The notes below the pieces were generated by a model. The model was not told the origin of the DNA. It saw nothing but the letters and a program-made list of their open reading frames with translations, and ran no database searches. From assembly GCF_016458235.1 (NCBI RefSeq), contig NZ_JAEMHK010000010.1:62001-126000 (forward strand): a stretch of DNA of 64,000 bases, written 5' to 3'. Source of the DNA: Geomonas propionica (lineage in GTDB: Bacteria > Desulfobacterota > Desulfuromonadia > Geobacterales > Geobacteraceae). Below, one piece after another: positions 17,287 through 25,051 of this stretch (position 1 is its first letter; each line of letters starts with the position of its first letter). A program made the translations under genes and the position numbers.

Positions 17287-18039
17287 CTAGGCCACGCGCT
17301 TCATCTTGCCGCGCAGCCTGACGATGGCCTGGCTGTGCAGCTGCGAGATGCGCGACTCGGTCAGATCGAGCACCGCGCCGATCTCCTTCAGGTTCAGCTC
17401 TTCGTAGTAGTAGAGCGTGATCACGATGCGTTCCTTCTCGGGGAGGGAGTCGATCGCCTCGGCGAGCCGCTCCACGGTCTGGCGCGCGATCAGCTGGCTC
17501 TGCGGGCTCTCGGTTCCCTTGTCCTCCAGGACGTCGAGAAGGCCGAAGGGAGCGCCGTCCTCGTCGTGCCAGGCGTCATCCAGGGAGACGAAGGAGAGGA
17601 GATGGATCTCCTCCAGGAGCCGGAAGTAATCCTTCAGTTCGAGCCCCATGGCGGTGGCCACCTCGTCCGAGGAGGGGTTCCTCCCCAGGCGCTGCTCGAG
17701 CTGGGAGAACTCCTTCTCCAGCTTCTTGAATTTGTCCCGGAGGCTTCTGGTCAGCCAGTCCTGGGCCCTCAGCTCATCCATGATGGTGCCCCGGATGCGC
17801 TGCTCCGCGAAGGTCTTGAACTGTACCCCGCGGCTGGGATCGAAGCGTTCCGCTGCGGAGATCAGGCCGATCACCGCGGCGCTTCTGAGGTCGTCCCGGT
17901 CGAGGTGCGGGGGGAGTGACGAGGCGATCCGGTCGACAATGAACTTAACCAGTGGGAGGTGGGTGACCACCAGCTCGTCCCTGCTCATCGGGACCCCGCG
18001 TTGCGCCTCATGCTCATACGCCTTAAGAAGACAGTTCAT
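17287..18039 (-). CDS. fliA: RNA polymerase sigma-28 factor FliA
   Basis: A 250-residue sigma factor of the FliA/WhiG group. Region 2 contains LVVTHLPLVKFIVDRIASSLPPHLDRDDLRSAAVIGLISAAERFD and KTFAEQRIRGTIMDELRAQDW; region 4 contains EKERIVITLYYYEELNLKEIGAVLDLTESRISQLHSQAI. It directs late flagellar genes and is held by FlgM. The start at 18039 has TGTGGAGGAACC just upstream; a longer form to 18111 has no RBS. It overlaps the end of flhG by 17 nt, so the two are translationally coupled. Confidence 0.96.
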   Translation of the reverse strand: MNCLLKAYEHEAQRGVPMSRDELVVTHLPLVKFIVDRIASSLPPHLDRDDLRSAAVIGLISAAERFDPSRGVQFKTFAEQRIRGTIMDELRAQDWLTRSLRDKFKKLEKEFSQLEQRLGRNPSSDEVATAMGLELKDYFRLLEEIHLLSFVSLDDAWHDEDGAPFGLLDVLEDKGTESPQSQLIARQTVERLAEAIDSLPEKERIVITLYYYEELNLKEIGAVLDLTESRISQLHSQAIVRLRGKMKRVA

Positions 18040-18937
18040 GGTTCCTCCACATGGTGCTAGATGCCACCGAAGCTGCCGGGATCGCCCCTGCGCCGGCCGG
18101 CTGCTCCGCATTGATTTTCTGTGCCAAAATTTTGAATCCCGTCGACGCCTTTGCTTCCGGGAAGAGGCGGCATAAAGCCCCGCGGCGCCTCACACTTTCC
18201 ACCAGGAGTTCGTCATGCAGGATGGTTCCCGCGTGGTCAAACTGTACCTGCAAAAACCGGCCCGTAATCGCGGCCAATTTTGAAAAGAGTGTTTCCCCCT
18301 CCTGGTTGTCGCGGCACATGTTGATCAGGAGCCGGAACCGGAAGGAACTGTCGCGGCCGGAAAGCACCTTGATCAGGCCATAGGCGTCGGTGATGGAAGT
18401 CGGCTCGGGGGTCACCACCAGCATGATCTCCTTGGCGAGTGCGGCGAAGCCGGTCAGGTTGGCTGCCATCCCGGAGCCGGTGTCGATCAGGAAGCAGTCG
18501 TAATCGTTTTGCAGCCGGAGCATCGCCTGCAAGAGGGCGCTGCGCTCCCAGGGGGAAAGGGCGCTGTACTGCTGCATCTCCATCCCCGCCGGCAGGACGC
18601 TCACGCCCCCGCCGAGCTCCACCACCGTGTCCTGCAGGGCGATGTCGCCGGAGAGGACCTGCCCCATGCGGAAGGGCGCGTCCTTGCCCAGGCGCAGGCA
18701 GATGTCGCCTATACCGGGGTTGGAGTCGATGATCAGGACCCGCTGCCCTTTGGCCGCTAGCGAAGTGGCCAGGTTCACCACCACCGAGGTCTTACCGACC
18801 CCGCCCTTGCCGCTGGTGACCGAGATCACCCTGAGCCCCTCGCGCACCTGGAGCTGGTCCGGTACTTCCACTTTGGCACGCCCCGCCAGTCTCCTGAGCG
18901 ATTCGGCCTGATCTGTTGCTGGGCAAGACATTGTCAT
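18023..18937 (-). CDS. flhG: FlhG (FleN/YlxH) MinD-like ATPase
   Basis: A 304-residue P-loop ATPase of the MinD/ParA type with deviant Walker A SGKGGVGKTS (~residue 44), switch I DSNPGIGD and Walker B DCFLIDTGSGM. An N-terminal DQAESLRRLAGR helix resembles the FlhF-activating DQAxxLR motif of FlhG. It limits the number of flagella and stimulates the FlhF GTPase. The ATG overlaps the flhF stop by one base (TGATG); an alternative ATG lies six bases on. The C-terminal ~25 residues are poorly conserved and run into fliA. Confidence 0.94.
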   Translation of the reverse strand: MTMSCPATDQAESLRRLAGRAKVEVPDQLQVREGLRVISVTSGKGGVGKTSVVVNLATSLAAKGQRVLIIDSNPGIGDICLRLGKDAPFRMGQVLSGDIALQDTVVELGGGVSVLPAGMEMQQYSALSPWERSALLQAMLRLQNDYDCFLIDTGSGMAANLTGFAALAKEIMLVVTPEPTSITDAYGLIKVLSGRDSSFRFRLLINMCRDNQEGETLFSKLAAITGRFLQVQFDHAGTILHDELLVESVRRRGALCRLFPEAKASTGFKILAQKINAEQPAGAGAIPAASVASSTMWRNHELSS

Positions 18938-20379
18938 CAGTTAGACTCCTGCACCACCATGGCGGCGAGCTTTCTGGAGGTCGCCACCTCGATGTCCTCG
19001 GGCACCTTCTGCCCGGTGCTGAAATAAGAGAGAGGGATCTTGTGCTTCAAACAGGTGTCGACGATGCAGCCGAAGGTTCGGCTTTCATCGAGCTTGGTGA
19101 AAAGGAGCTTGGTCAACGGCAGGGTGCCGAAGGTGGCGATGATCTCGTCGATCTCGCGGCTCCTGGTGGTGGCCGACAGGCAGAGGTAGACGTCGATGCC
19201 GGTCTGGGTCTCCAGGTACCCCTTCAATTCGTCGAGCCGGTCGGCGTCCTTCGGGCTTCTCCCCGCGGTGTCGATGAGGATCAGGTCCTTGTCGGAATGG
19301 CGGGCGAGCGCCTTGGAGAGTTCCTGCGAGTTGCCCGCCACTTCCAGCGGCAGGTCCATGATCTTGGCGTAGGTCTTCAACTGCTCGACCGCGCCGACCC
19401 TGAAGTTGTCCATGGTGACCATGGCAACGGAAACGCGACGGTTGAGCGCGTACATGGCGGCAATCTTGGCGATGGTGGTGGTCTTGCCGACGCCGGTCGG
19501 TCCGACCACGGCCACGATGCGCGGGCCGCTCTTCTTGATGCGCAAGGAGCCTGAGCACTTCACCATCCCGGCCAGGTTCTCGCCCATCAGCGAGCGGAGC
19601 TCGTCCAGCGCCACTCCACCCTCCGCGGCGGCACGGACCGACTCGGTCAGGGTCTGCACCGCCTGGGGTCCGACGTCCTGCCCGCTGAGTTCCTCGGCGA
19701 GCTGCTGCAGCAGCCGCTCCTCGTCGCTGGCCCGGGGGGCCTCCTGGACCAGTTTCACGGCAGGCGCGGCGGTTTCCCGCTGCTCGACCGGGAAAGGGAA
19801 GGCCACGGGTTCGGGCCGCGCGGCCTTGACCGTGGTCTGCTCGAGCGCCTGTCCCGCCAGCTGGAAGGTGACCGGCGCGGGGCCTTTACCCGAACCTTTC
19901 TCCAGGCTCTTCTCCTTGCCGCCGGAGACCGCGTTGTAGAGGAGCTGCTTGATCTCTTCGAGATCCTCCTTGCCGAAGGTCCTGGCAGCGGCCGGGGTCT
20001 CGGGCTGGGGCTCCTGGGGCTGGGGCGCGGCCTGCTGGGCGGCCTGCTGCGACTCCTTCCTGGTGAGCGCCTCGATGCGCTGTTTCAACTCGCGCACCTC
20101 GCGCGCCAGGGGACCCAGCATGGAGTTCTGGAACTCCTCGCGGGTGGAGAGCTCGCGCTCCGGGACCGGCGGCGGCTCCTCCCGGTATGGGTTCGGGCGC
20201 TGCTGCGGCCGGGGTTCCAGGGCCGCGGTCACTTCGTAGTAGGGTTTGGAGAAGAAGCCGAGGATACCCTTCTTGCACTCCTTCTTGGAGGAGAGGATCA
20301 TCGCGTCCAGACCCATCTCGGCCTTGACCATCCTGAGAGCTTCCGACATCTCGCCTGCTTGGAATGTTTTAACTAGCAT
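18937..20379 (-). CDS. flhF: Flagellar biosynthesis SRP-type GTPase FlhF
   Basis: A 480-residue protein. The N-terminus (MLVKTFQAGEMSEALRMVKA) is the FlhF B domain and is followed by a Pro/Gln-rich linker (~70-200). The NG GTPase domain has GPTGVGKTTTIAKIAA (~residue 293), TMDNFRVGAVEQL and LIDTAGRSPKD. FlhF places the flagellum, usually at the pole, together with FlhG. It overlaps the end of flhA by 11 nt and flhG by one base. The flhA-flhF-flhG-fliA order is typical of polar flagellates. Confidence 0.96.
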   Translation of the reverse strand: MLVKTFQAGEMSEALRMVKAEMGLDAMILSSKKECKKGILGFFSKPYYEVTAALEPRPQQRPNPYREEPPPVPERELSTREEFQNSMLGPLAREVRELKQRIEALTRKESQQAAQQAAPQPQEPQPETPAAARTFGKEDLEEIKQLLYNAVSGGKEKSLEKGSGKGPAPVTFQLAGQALEQTTVKAARPEPVAFPFPVEQRETAAPAVKLVQEAPRASDEERLLQQLAEELSGQDVGPQAVQTLTESVRAAAEGGVALDELRSLMGENLAGMVKCSGSLRIKKSGPRIVAVVGPTGVGKTTTIAKIAAMYALNRRVSVAMVTMDNFRVGAVEQLKTYAKIMDLPLEVAGNSQELSKALARHSDKDLILIDTAGRSPKDADRLDELKGYLETQTGIDVYLCLSATTRSREIDEIIATFGTLPLTKLLFTKLDESRTFGCIVDTCLKHKIPLSYFSTGQKVPEDIEVATSRKLAAMVVQESN

Positions 20380-22450
20380 TGATCACCACCACACCTAAGG
20401 ATTGGATTTTTATGTTGGGCGGGATCTCGTTGTGCGAGATGACCGCCAGGTTGGGCATGAACCGTTCGGTGAGCTTCTTCACGTGACGACGGATGGAGGG
20501 GGAAGCCATCAGGACCGGCAGCGCGCCGATGGCGTCGAACTGCTCGGCGTTCCTGCGGATCGCCGCCAGCACGCGCTGCGCCACGTGCGGGTCGATGGCC
20601 AGGTAGCTTCCCTGCTCCGAAAGCTGGACCGAGTCGATGATGGCCTCCTCGATCTCGTGGTCCAGGGTGAGCACGCAGAGGGTGTCGTCCTCGCGCTTGT
20701 ACTGCTCCACGATGTAGCGCCCGAGGCTCTGCCGCACGAACTCGGTGAGCATCTCCGGGTCCTTGGTCACCCCGCCGTAGTCGGCCAGGGTTTCCAGGAT
20801 GGAGCGCAGGTCGCGGATGGAGACATTTTCCTTCAGGAGGTTCTTCACCACCCGCAGCACGGAACCCAGGGAAAGGAGCGACGGTACCAGCTCCTCGACC
20901 ACCTTGGGGAGGGTAGCGGCGATGCTGTCCAGAAGCTGCTGCAGTTCCTGGCGCCCCACCAGCTCGTGGGCGTGCTTCTTGATGGTCTCGGAGATGTGGG
21001 TGGCCAGGATGGTGGTGTTGTCCACCACGGTGTAGCCGGAAACCTGCGCCTTCTCCCGCTCCTTCCCCTTGATCCAGACTGCGGGGAGGCCGAAGACCGG
21101 CTCGGTGGTCTTGATCCCTTCCAGCGCCCCGACCGCGCCGCCGGAATCCATGGCCAGGTACTGGCCGGAGAGTTCGCCGCCCCCCACCTTGGCGCCGTTG
21201 ATCAGGATGTTGTACTCGTAGGGTTTCAACTGCAGGTTGTCGTGGATGTGGATGGGCGGGACGATGAAGCCCATGCGGTCCGCCACCTGCTTCCTGATGG
21301 AGCGGATCCGGTCCAGAAGCTCCCCCTGCTGGCTCGCGTCCACCATGGGGACCAGGCCGTAGCCCACTTCCAGCTCCAGCATGTCCAGCGGACGGATGCT
21401 GCTGATCTGGTCGCTCTCCTCGGCGCCGCCGGCCGAGGTTTCCACCACGTCCTCGATCTCGGCCTTCTTCTCCACCGCCATCTTGCTCACCATGTAGGAC
21501 ACGCCGGAGAGGAGGAAGAAGGCGAAGTGCGGCAGGCCGGGGATCATGGCGAACAGGAACAGGACGCCCGAGGCGACCTGGAAGGCCTTCGGGTAGTTCA
21601 AAAGCTGGCCGGCGATCTCGTGGCCGAAGTTGTTCTCGTCAGCGGAGCGGGTCACGATGATACCGGCCGCGGTGGAGATGATCAGCGCCGGGATCTGGGC
21701 CACCAGCCCCTCGCCGATGGTGAGCAGGGTGTAGTTCTGCAACGCCTGGTCCAGCGGCATCCCCTTCTGCCAGACGCCGATGACGAAGCCGCCGACGATG
21801 TTCACCAGGACGATCATGATGCCGGCGACGGCGTCCCCGCGCACGAACTTGGAGGCACCGTCCATGGAACCGTAGAAGTCCGCCTCGCGCGAGATCTTCT
21901 TGCGGCGGAGCTTCGCTTCCTTGTCGGTCAGGATACCGTTGGAGAGGTCGGCGTCGATGGCCATCTGCTTGCCGGGCATGGCGTCCAGGGTGAAGCGGGC
22001 GGCCACCTCGGCCACGCGCCCGGCGCCCTTGGTGATGACCACGAAGTTGATGATGACCAGGATCAGGAAGATGACGGCGCCGACCACGTAGTTGCCGCCG
22101 ACCACGAACTGCCCGAAGGCCTTGATGACGCCGCCGGCCGCCTCCACCCCCTCGCTGCCGTGCATCAGGATGAGCCGCGTCGAGGCGATGTTGAGGGCCA
22201 GTCGGAATAGCGTGGTGACCAGAAGGATCGAAGGGAACACGGAGAAATCGAGCGGCTGCACCGTGTAGAGGCAGACCAGGAGGATGACGAGCGCCACGGT
22301 GATGTTGGTCGCCAGGAAAACGTCGAGCATGAACGCAGGCAGGGGGACCACCATGAGAGCCAGTACGCCGATCAGGGCGATGGCCATGTAGATGTCCGAG
22401 TTGCTCTTGGGGCCCGGGAGCGCCAGGGCGTCCGTCGAGGGGTTTGCCAT
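20369..22450 (-). CDS. flhA: Flagellar type III export gate protein FlhA
   Basis: A 693-residue export-gate component. The N-terminal ~330 residues hold about eight membrane helices and the FHIPEP signature region (RVAEVAARFTLDAMPGKQMAIDADL), including the conserved loop with DFYGSMDGASKFVRGDA. The C-terminal cytoplasmic part (~350-693) forms the substrate-chaperone docking platform. AAAGGAAA precedes the ATG. It is the first gene of the operon, 50 nt downstream of a sigma-54 promoter. flhB, fliP, fliQ and fliR are not in the window. Confidence 0.97.
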   Translation of the reverse strand: MANPSTDALALPGPKSNSDIYMAIALIGVLALMVVPLPAFMLDVFLATNITVALVILLVCLYTVQPLDFSVFPSILLVTTLFRLALNIASTRLILMHGSEGVEAAGGVIKAFGQFVVGGNYVVGAVIFLILVIINFVVITKGAGRVAEVAARFTLDAMPGKQMAIDADLSNGILTDKEAKLRRKKISREADFYGSMDGASKFVRGDAVAGIMIVLVNIVGGFVIGVWQKGMPLDQALQNYTLLTIGEGLVAQIPALIISTAAGIIVTRSADENNFGHEIAGQLLNYPKAFQVASGVLFLFAMIPGLPHFAFFLLSGVSYMVSKMAVEKKAEIEDVVETSAGGAEESDQISSIRPLDMLELEVGYGLVPMVDASQQGELLDRIRSIRKQVADRMGFIVPPIHIHDNLQLKPYEYNILINGAKVGGGELSGQYLAMDSGGAVGALEGIKTTEPVFGLPAVWIKGKEREKAQVSGYTVVDNTTILATHISETIKKHAHELVGRQELQQLLDSIAATLPKVVEELVPSLLSLGSVLRVVKNLLKENVSIRDLRSILETLADYGGVTKDPEMLTEFVRQSLGRYIVEQYKREDDTLCVLTLDHEIEEAIIDSVQLSEQGSYLAIDPHVAQRVLAAIRRNAEQFDAIGALPVLMASPSIRRHVKKLTERFMPNLAVISHNEIPPNIKIQSLGVVVINAS

Positions 22451-22500
22451 GCGTCAGTTTCCTTTGTTCTGCCTGGGGTTTTCTCTGCAGGGGGACATTC

Positions 22501-22516
22501 TGCAACCGGTGTGCCA
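22501..22516 (-). promoter_or_regulatory. Sigma-54 (RpoN) promoter of the flhA-flgL operon
   Basis: Minus-strand TGGCACA-CCGG-TTGCA matches the -24/-12 consensus at all but one core position, with GG-N10-GC spacing. Transcription would begin near 22490, 40 nt before the flhA start. Confidence 0.82.
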
Positions 22517-22692
22517 TTTTCTCGATCGAGGCTTCGCGGGGGCGCTGCAGCCGAAAAGCGGTGTGAATACAGGGGGGAGCGGGAGGTAAGGCGGGGACGG
22601 CCGGGTGGGGGGCGCCGGGAGGGTGAAGTCATTTTTAAAGTACGGCGCCAGTCATTTTTTTGACCGTATCCGGTTAAAACATTCTTTTTTTC

Positions 22693-22721
22693 TTGTCAAA
22701 AGGACGGGGAGCCGTTATGTT
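22693..22721 (+). promoter_or_regulatory. Sigma-70-like promoter of the Omp85-like gene
   Basis: TTGTCA-N17-TATGTT, five of six and four of six consensus matches at ideal spacing, lies about 60 nt before the ATG at 22782. Confidence 0.45.
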
Positions 22722-22781
22722 TTCCCCGCCCGAAGGAGGTTTCCTTTAACCCTCCCAGGAGTTTCCCTGAAACGGACCATC

Positions 22782-24014
22782 ATGCGCGTGTTAAAGCTTC
22801 TATCGCTGATCCTTTTGTCGCTTCTGGCTGGCTGCACCAGCTACATCCCGTCCACGGTGCTCCCGGCACCCTCGCCGGCGCAGCCGTACGTGAAACTGGT
22901 CACCATCCCGCTTCCCGTGATCGCCTCGAGTCCCAACGAAGGGGTGACCTGGGGCGCCCTCACCGCGTTCCTGTTGCACAACGACAAGGACGAGGTCTCC
23001 GCCCTGTTCGCCCCGCAGGTGAACCGGAACGAGAACTTCGGCACCACGGGGACCCTCTACGGCGCCATGTACCCCTCGCCGTTGCGCAGCATCGAATTCA
23101 ACCTGTCCAAATCCAGCAAGGTGAACTCCGACTACGAGGTCAGGGTCAGGGACCAGAGCCTCATGGAGCGCCAGCTGGAGCTGAATGCCTTTCTCTACAA
23201 CTTCACCGACGGCTCGGCCCGCTTCTTCGGCTTCGGTTCCGGCAGCTCCGCCGACGACGAATCCAACTTCGCCGATCGCGAGTTCGGCTACACCATCTCG
23301 GCCGGCTACCCGCTCACCGCCAACACCATACTCTTCCTCGGCGATCGCTTGAGAAGGGTCGAGATCGACGAGGGCGCGGTCAAGAGGCTTCCCAACCTGC
23401 AGCAGAACTTCAGTGCCGCCGAGGTCCCCGGTATCGACGGCTTCAGCACGCACGCTCAATCCGTTTCGCTGGTCTACAGCACCCTCGACGCCGCCGCCAT
23501 GGCCAGTTCCGGCGTCCGCGCGCGGGCCACGGTGGAGGGGAGCCTGGCCGCCTTGGGGAGCAGCGCGCGCTTCGTGCGTTACGAGGCCGAGGTAAAGGGG
23601 TTCTTCCCGGTACCGGACAGCCGTTTCATCAGCGCCGGCAGGTTCGCGGTGGGACAGGCGCGCGGCAGTTCCATCCCGTTCCTGGAGCGGAGTATTCTCG
23701 GCGGCGAGAACACGCTCAGGGGGTACGGCAAGAACCGCTTCATCGACAACAGCTACGTGGTGTGCAACCTGGAGGAGCGGATCAGGCTGTTCCGGTGGGA
23801 GGTCTTCGACGTCAAGGCGGACTGGGAACTGGCGCCTTTCGTGGACATCGGCGCCGTGGCGGATACGGTCGGGGATCTGCGGGCGGGCAACATCGAGGTG
23901 AATCCCGGCATCGGCTTCCGCGCCGTGGTGCGCCCCAACATCTTGGGCCGCATCGACGTCGGCTTCGGCAAGGACGGCGCCGCGGTGTTCGTGGGGCTCG
24001 GGTACCCCTTCTAA
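22782..24014 (+). CDS. Omp85/BamA-like surface antigen with lipoprotein signal
   Basis: A 410-residue protein. The signal MRVLKLLSLILLSLLAGC ends in a lipobox (LAGC), so the mature protein should be lipidated. The rest is rich in alternating hydrophobic beta strands and ends in a C-terminal aromatic (GLGYPF) as in outer-membrane barrels. SILGGENTLRGYGKNRFIDNSY resembles the conserved RGY motif of the Omp85 (D15) barrel, and AVVRPNILGRIDVGFGKDG resembles its last strands. No POTRA domains fit before the barrel. The ATG at 22782 suits the signal peptide; an AGGAG lies 20 nt upstream, so an upstream CTG start cannot be excluded. Function unknown. Confidence 0.72.
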   Translation: MRVLKLLSLILLSLLAGCTSYIPSTVLPAPSPAQPYVKLVTIPLPVIASSPNEGVTWGALTAFLLHNDKDEVSALFAPQVNRNENFGTTGTLYGAMYPSPLRSIEFNLSKSSKVNSDYEVRVRDQSLMERQLELNAFLYNFTDGSARFFGFGSGSSADDESNFADREFGYTISAGYPLTANTILFLGDRLRRVEIDEGAVKRLPNLQQNFSAAEVPGIDGFSTHAQSVSLVYSTLDAAAMASSGVRARATVEGSLAALGSSARFVRYEAEVKGFFPVPDSRFISAGRFAVGQARGSSIPFLERSILGGENTLRGYGKNRFIDNSYVVCNLEERIRLFRWEVFDVKADWELAPFVDIGAVADTVGDLRAGNIEVNPGIGFRAVVRPNILGRIDVGFGKDGAAVFVGLGYPF

Positions 24015-24031
24015 CGGCTTAACCGCAGTTC

Positions 24032-24079
24032 TACGTTTTACGTTTTACGTTTTACGTTTTACGTTTTACGTTTTACGTT
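24032..24079. repeat. Heptanucleotide tandem repeat (TACGTTT, about 7 units)
   Basis: Near-perfect head-to-tail copies of TACGTTT lie just after the Omp85-like gene. Slippage-prone and non-coding. Confidence 0.9.
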
Positions 24080-24097
24080 CAAAAATTAAAAATCAAA

Positions 24098-24126
24098 GGG
24101 GACTGGCTCCGTAGGTGCCTGTCCCC
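24098..24126 (+). terminator. Dispersed hairpin repeat acting as terminator (copy 2)
   Basis: GGGGACTGGCTCC and GGTGCCTGTCCCC pair across a short loop and are followed by TTTTTC on the plus strand, about 80 nt after the Omp85-like gene. It is the same element and orientation as behind motB. Confidence 0.75.
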
Positions 24127-24148
24127 TTTTTCATTGTCCCCGTTTTTA

Positions 24149-24177
24149 CTAGCCCCCAGTCCCTAGCCCCTAGCCCC
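24149..24177. repeat. CTAGCCCC-type low-complexity repeat (copy 1)
   Basis: A block of CTAGCCCC and CAGTCC units shared almost identically with 28512-28540. Both copies are intergenic. Confidence 0.7.
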
Positions 24178-24183
24178 GCCCTT

Positions 24184-24981
24184 CTAAGTATGCCTATGCG
24201 CCAGTGACTGCTGGGGATCGATCTTGTCGGAAACCTTCTCCTGGATATAACGCGCCAATCCGTCCAGGTCGGCGAAGACGAAAGCATGATTGATCCCCAA
24301 GAGCTTCAGCTCCTGTGCCAGGAAACCCCGATTCTCGAAGGGAATGCGGTACTTGCGGATGTGCTCCCTCGGGGAGAGCTGCTGCTCCAACGGCCGCCAC
24401 GGGTTCCTCAACAGGGAGAAAACGCCGCTTTGCGCCTTGATCCGTGAGGCGATCACCGGCGCCATGAAGAAACAGGTGTCGGCCTCGAAAGGATTGGCCC
24501 GCTCGTCGATGTCGGAAAGGCCGTACATGGTGTGGGCGATGTAAAGGGCGGCGCCGCCGCAGTAATCCGGATTATTGAGCCGGTCCCGCCGCAGGTCCAG
24601 ATCGGCGTACGGCTGAGCGACCGCGAAGTATAGGGCTATCAGAGGATTGACCGACCAGTCCAGCAAACGGGTCGGCAGCCCATGATGCTGCGCCAGGGCC
24701 AGCCACTCCCATTCCGTCGCCGGCTGCACCTCGACCAGGTGACGCCCCGACTTCTTGAACTCCTGCAGCGCCTGGTACTCGCCATAGATGTCGGCCGGCA
24801 TCACCTCGCCAGCGGGACGGCGCCCCGCCCCCCCAGGGTCGGGCGTAAGCCGCCCGATCTTCGGGATCAGGGTGTAGAAGTCGCGGCTCTCGCCCCGGAA
24901 GAAGTTCCACGACCCGGGGGCCGTCTTGATGATCAGCCTGCGGAAGTCGTCAAAAGAAGTGATCTCGCCCGAGATATCCAT
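24184..24981 (-). CDS. FRG-domain protein
   Basis: A 265-residue protein with the FRG domain named after its F/Y-R-G motif: SWNFFRGESRDFYTLIPKIGR (~residues 20-40), then LALAQHHGLPTRLLDWSVNPLIALYFAV (~110-137), the usual conserved pair of blocks. The domain occurs in phage-defence and toxin-like proteins, but its activity is not established. The start at 24981 is supported by AGGGGGAA; the frame continues upstream without an RBS. It stands alone between a repeat cluster and a convergently oriented spacer, with no obvious antitoxin. Confidence 0.8.
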   Translation of the reverse strand: MDISGEITSFDDFRRLIIKTAPGSWNFFRGESRDFYTLIPKIGRLTPDPGGAGRRPAGEVMPADIYGEYQALQEFKKSGRHLVEVQPATEWEWLALAQHHGLPTRLLDWSVNPLIALYFAVAQPYADLDLRRDRLNNPDYCGGAALYIAHTMYGLSDIDERANPFEADTCFFMAPVIASRIKAQSGVFSLLRNPWRPLEQQLSPREHIRKYRIPFENRGFLAQELKLLGINHAFVFADLDGLARYIQEKVSDKIDPQQSLAHRHT

Positions 24982-25051
24982 GGTTCCCCCTGACCGCTGC
25001 CCTGGTTCCGGCACCACAAGAGTTAACCACAAATAATCTTTGCAGCATCCC

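Larger units (their letters stand above)
22451..22781. other. Divergent spacer between flhA and the Omp85-like gene
   Basis: This 331-nt spacer holds the sigma-54 promoter of flhA (22501-22516), a sigma-70-like promoter for the plus-strand gene (22693-22721), and a direct repeat AGTCATTTTT near 22627 and 22649, the second followed by TTGAC. I see no credible coding sequence in it. Confidence 0.6.

Noticed and set aside
18040..18111. A longer FliA starting at 18111
   Set aside because: The extra 24 residues lack an RBS and overlap flhG, whereas TGTGGAGGAACC stands just before the ATG at 18039.
20402..22210. A 602-codon plus-strand frame opposite flhA
   Set aside because: Antisense shadow of flhA with Asp/His/Gly-rich composition and no domain.
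24032..24079. A CRISPR-like array
   Set aside because: The units are 7 nt and contiguous with no spacers, so this is a simple tandem repeat.
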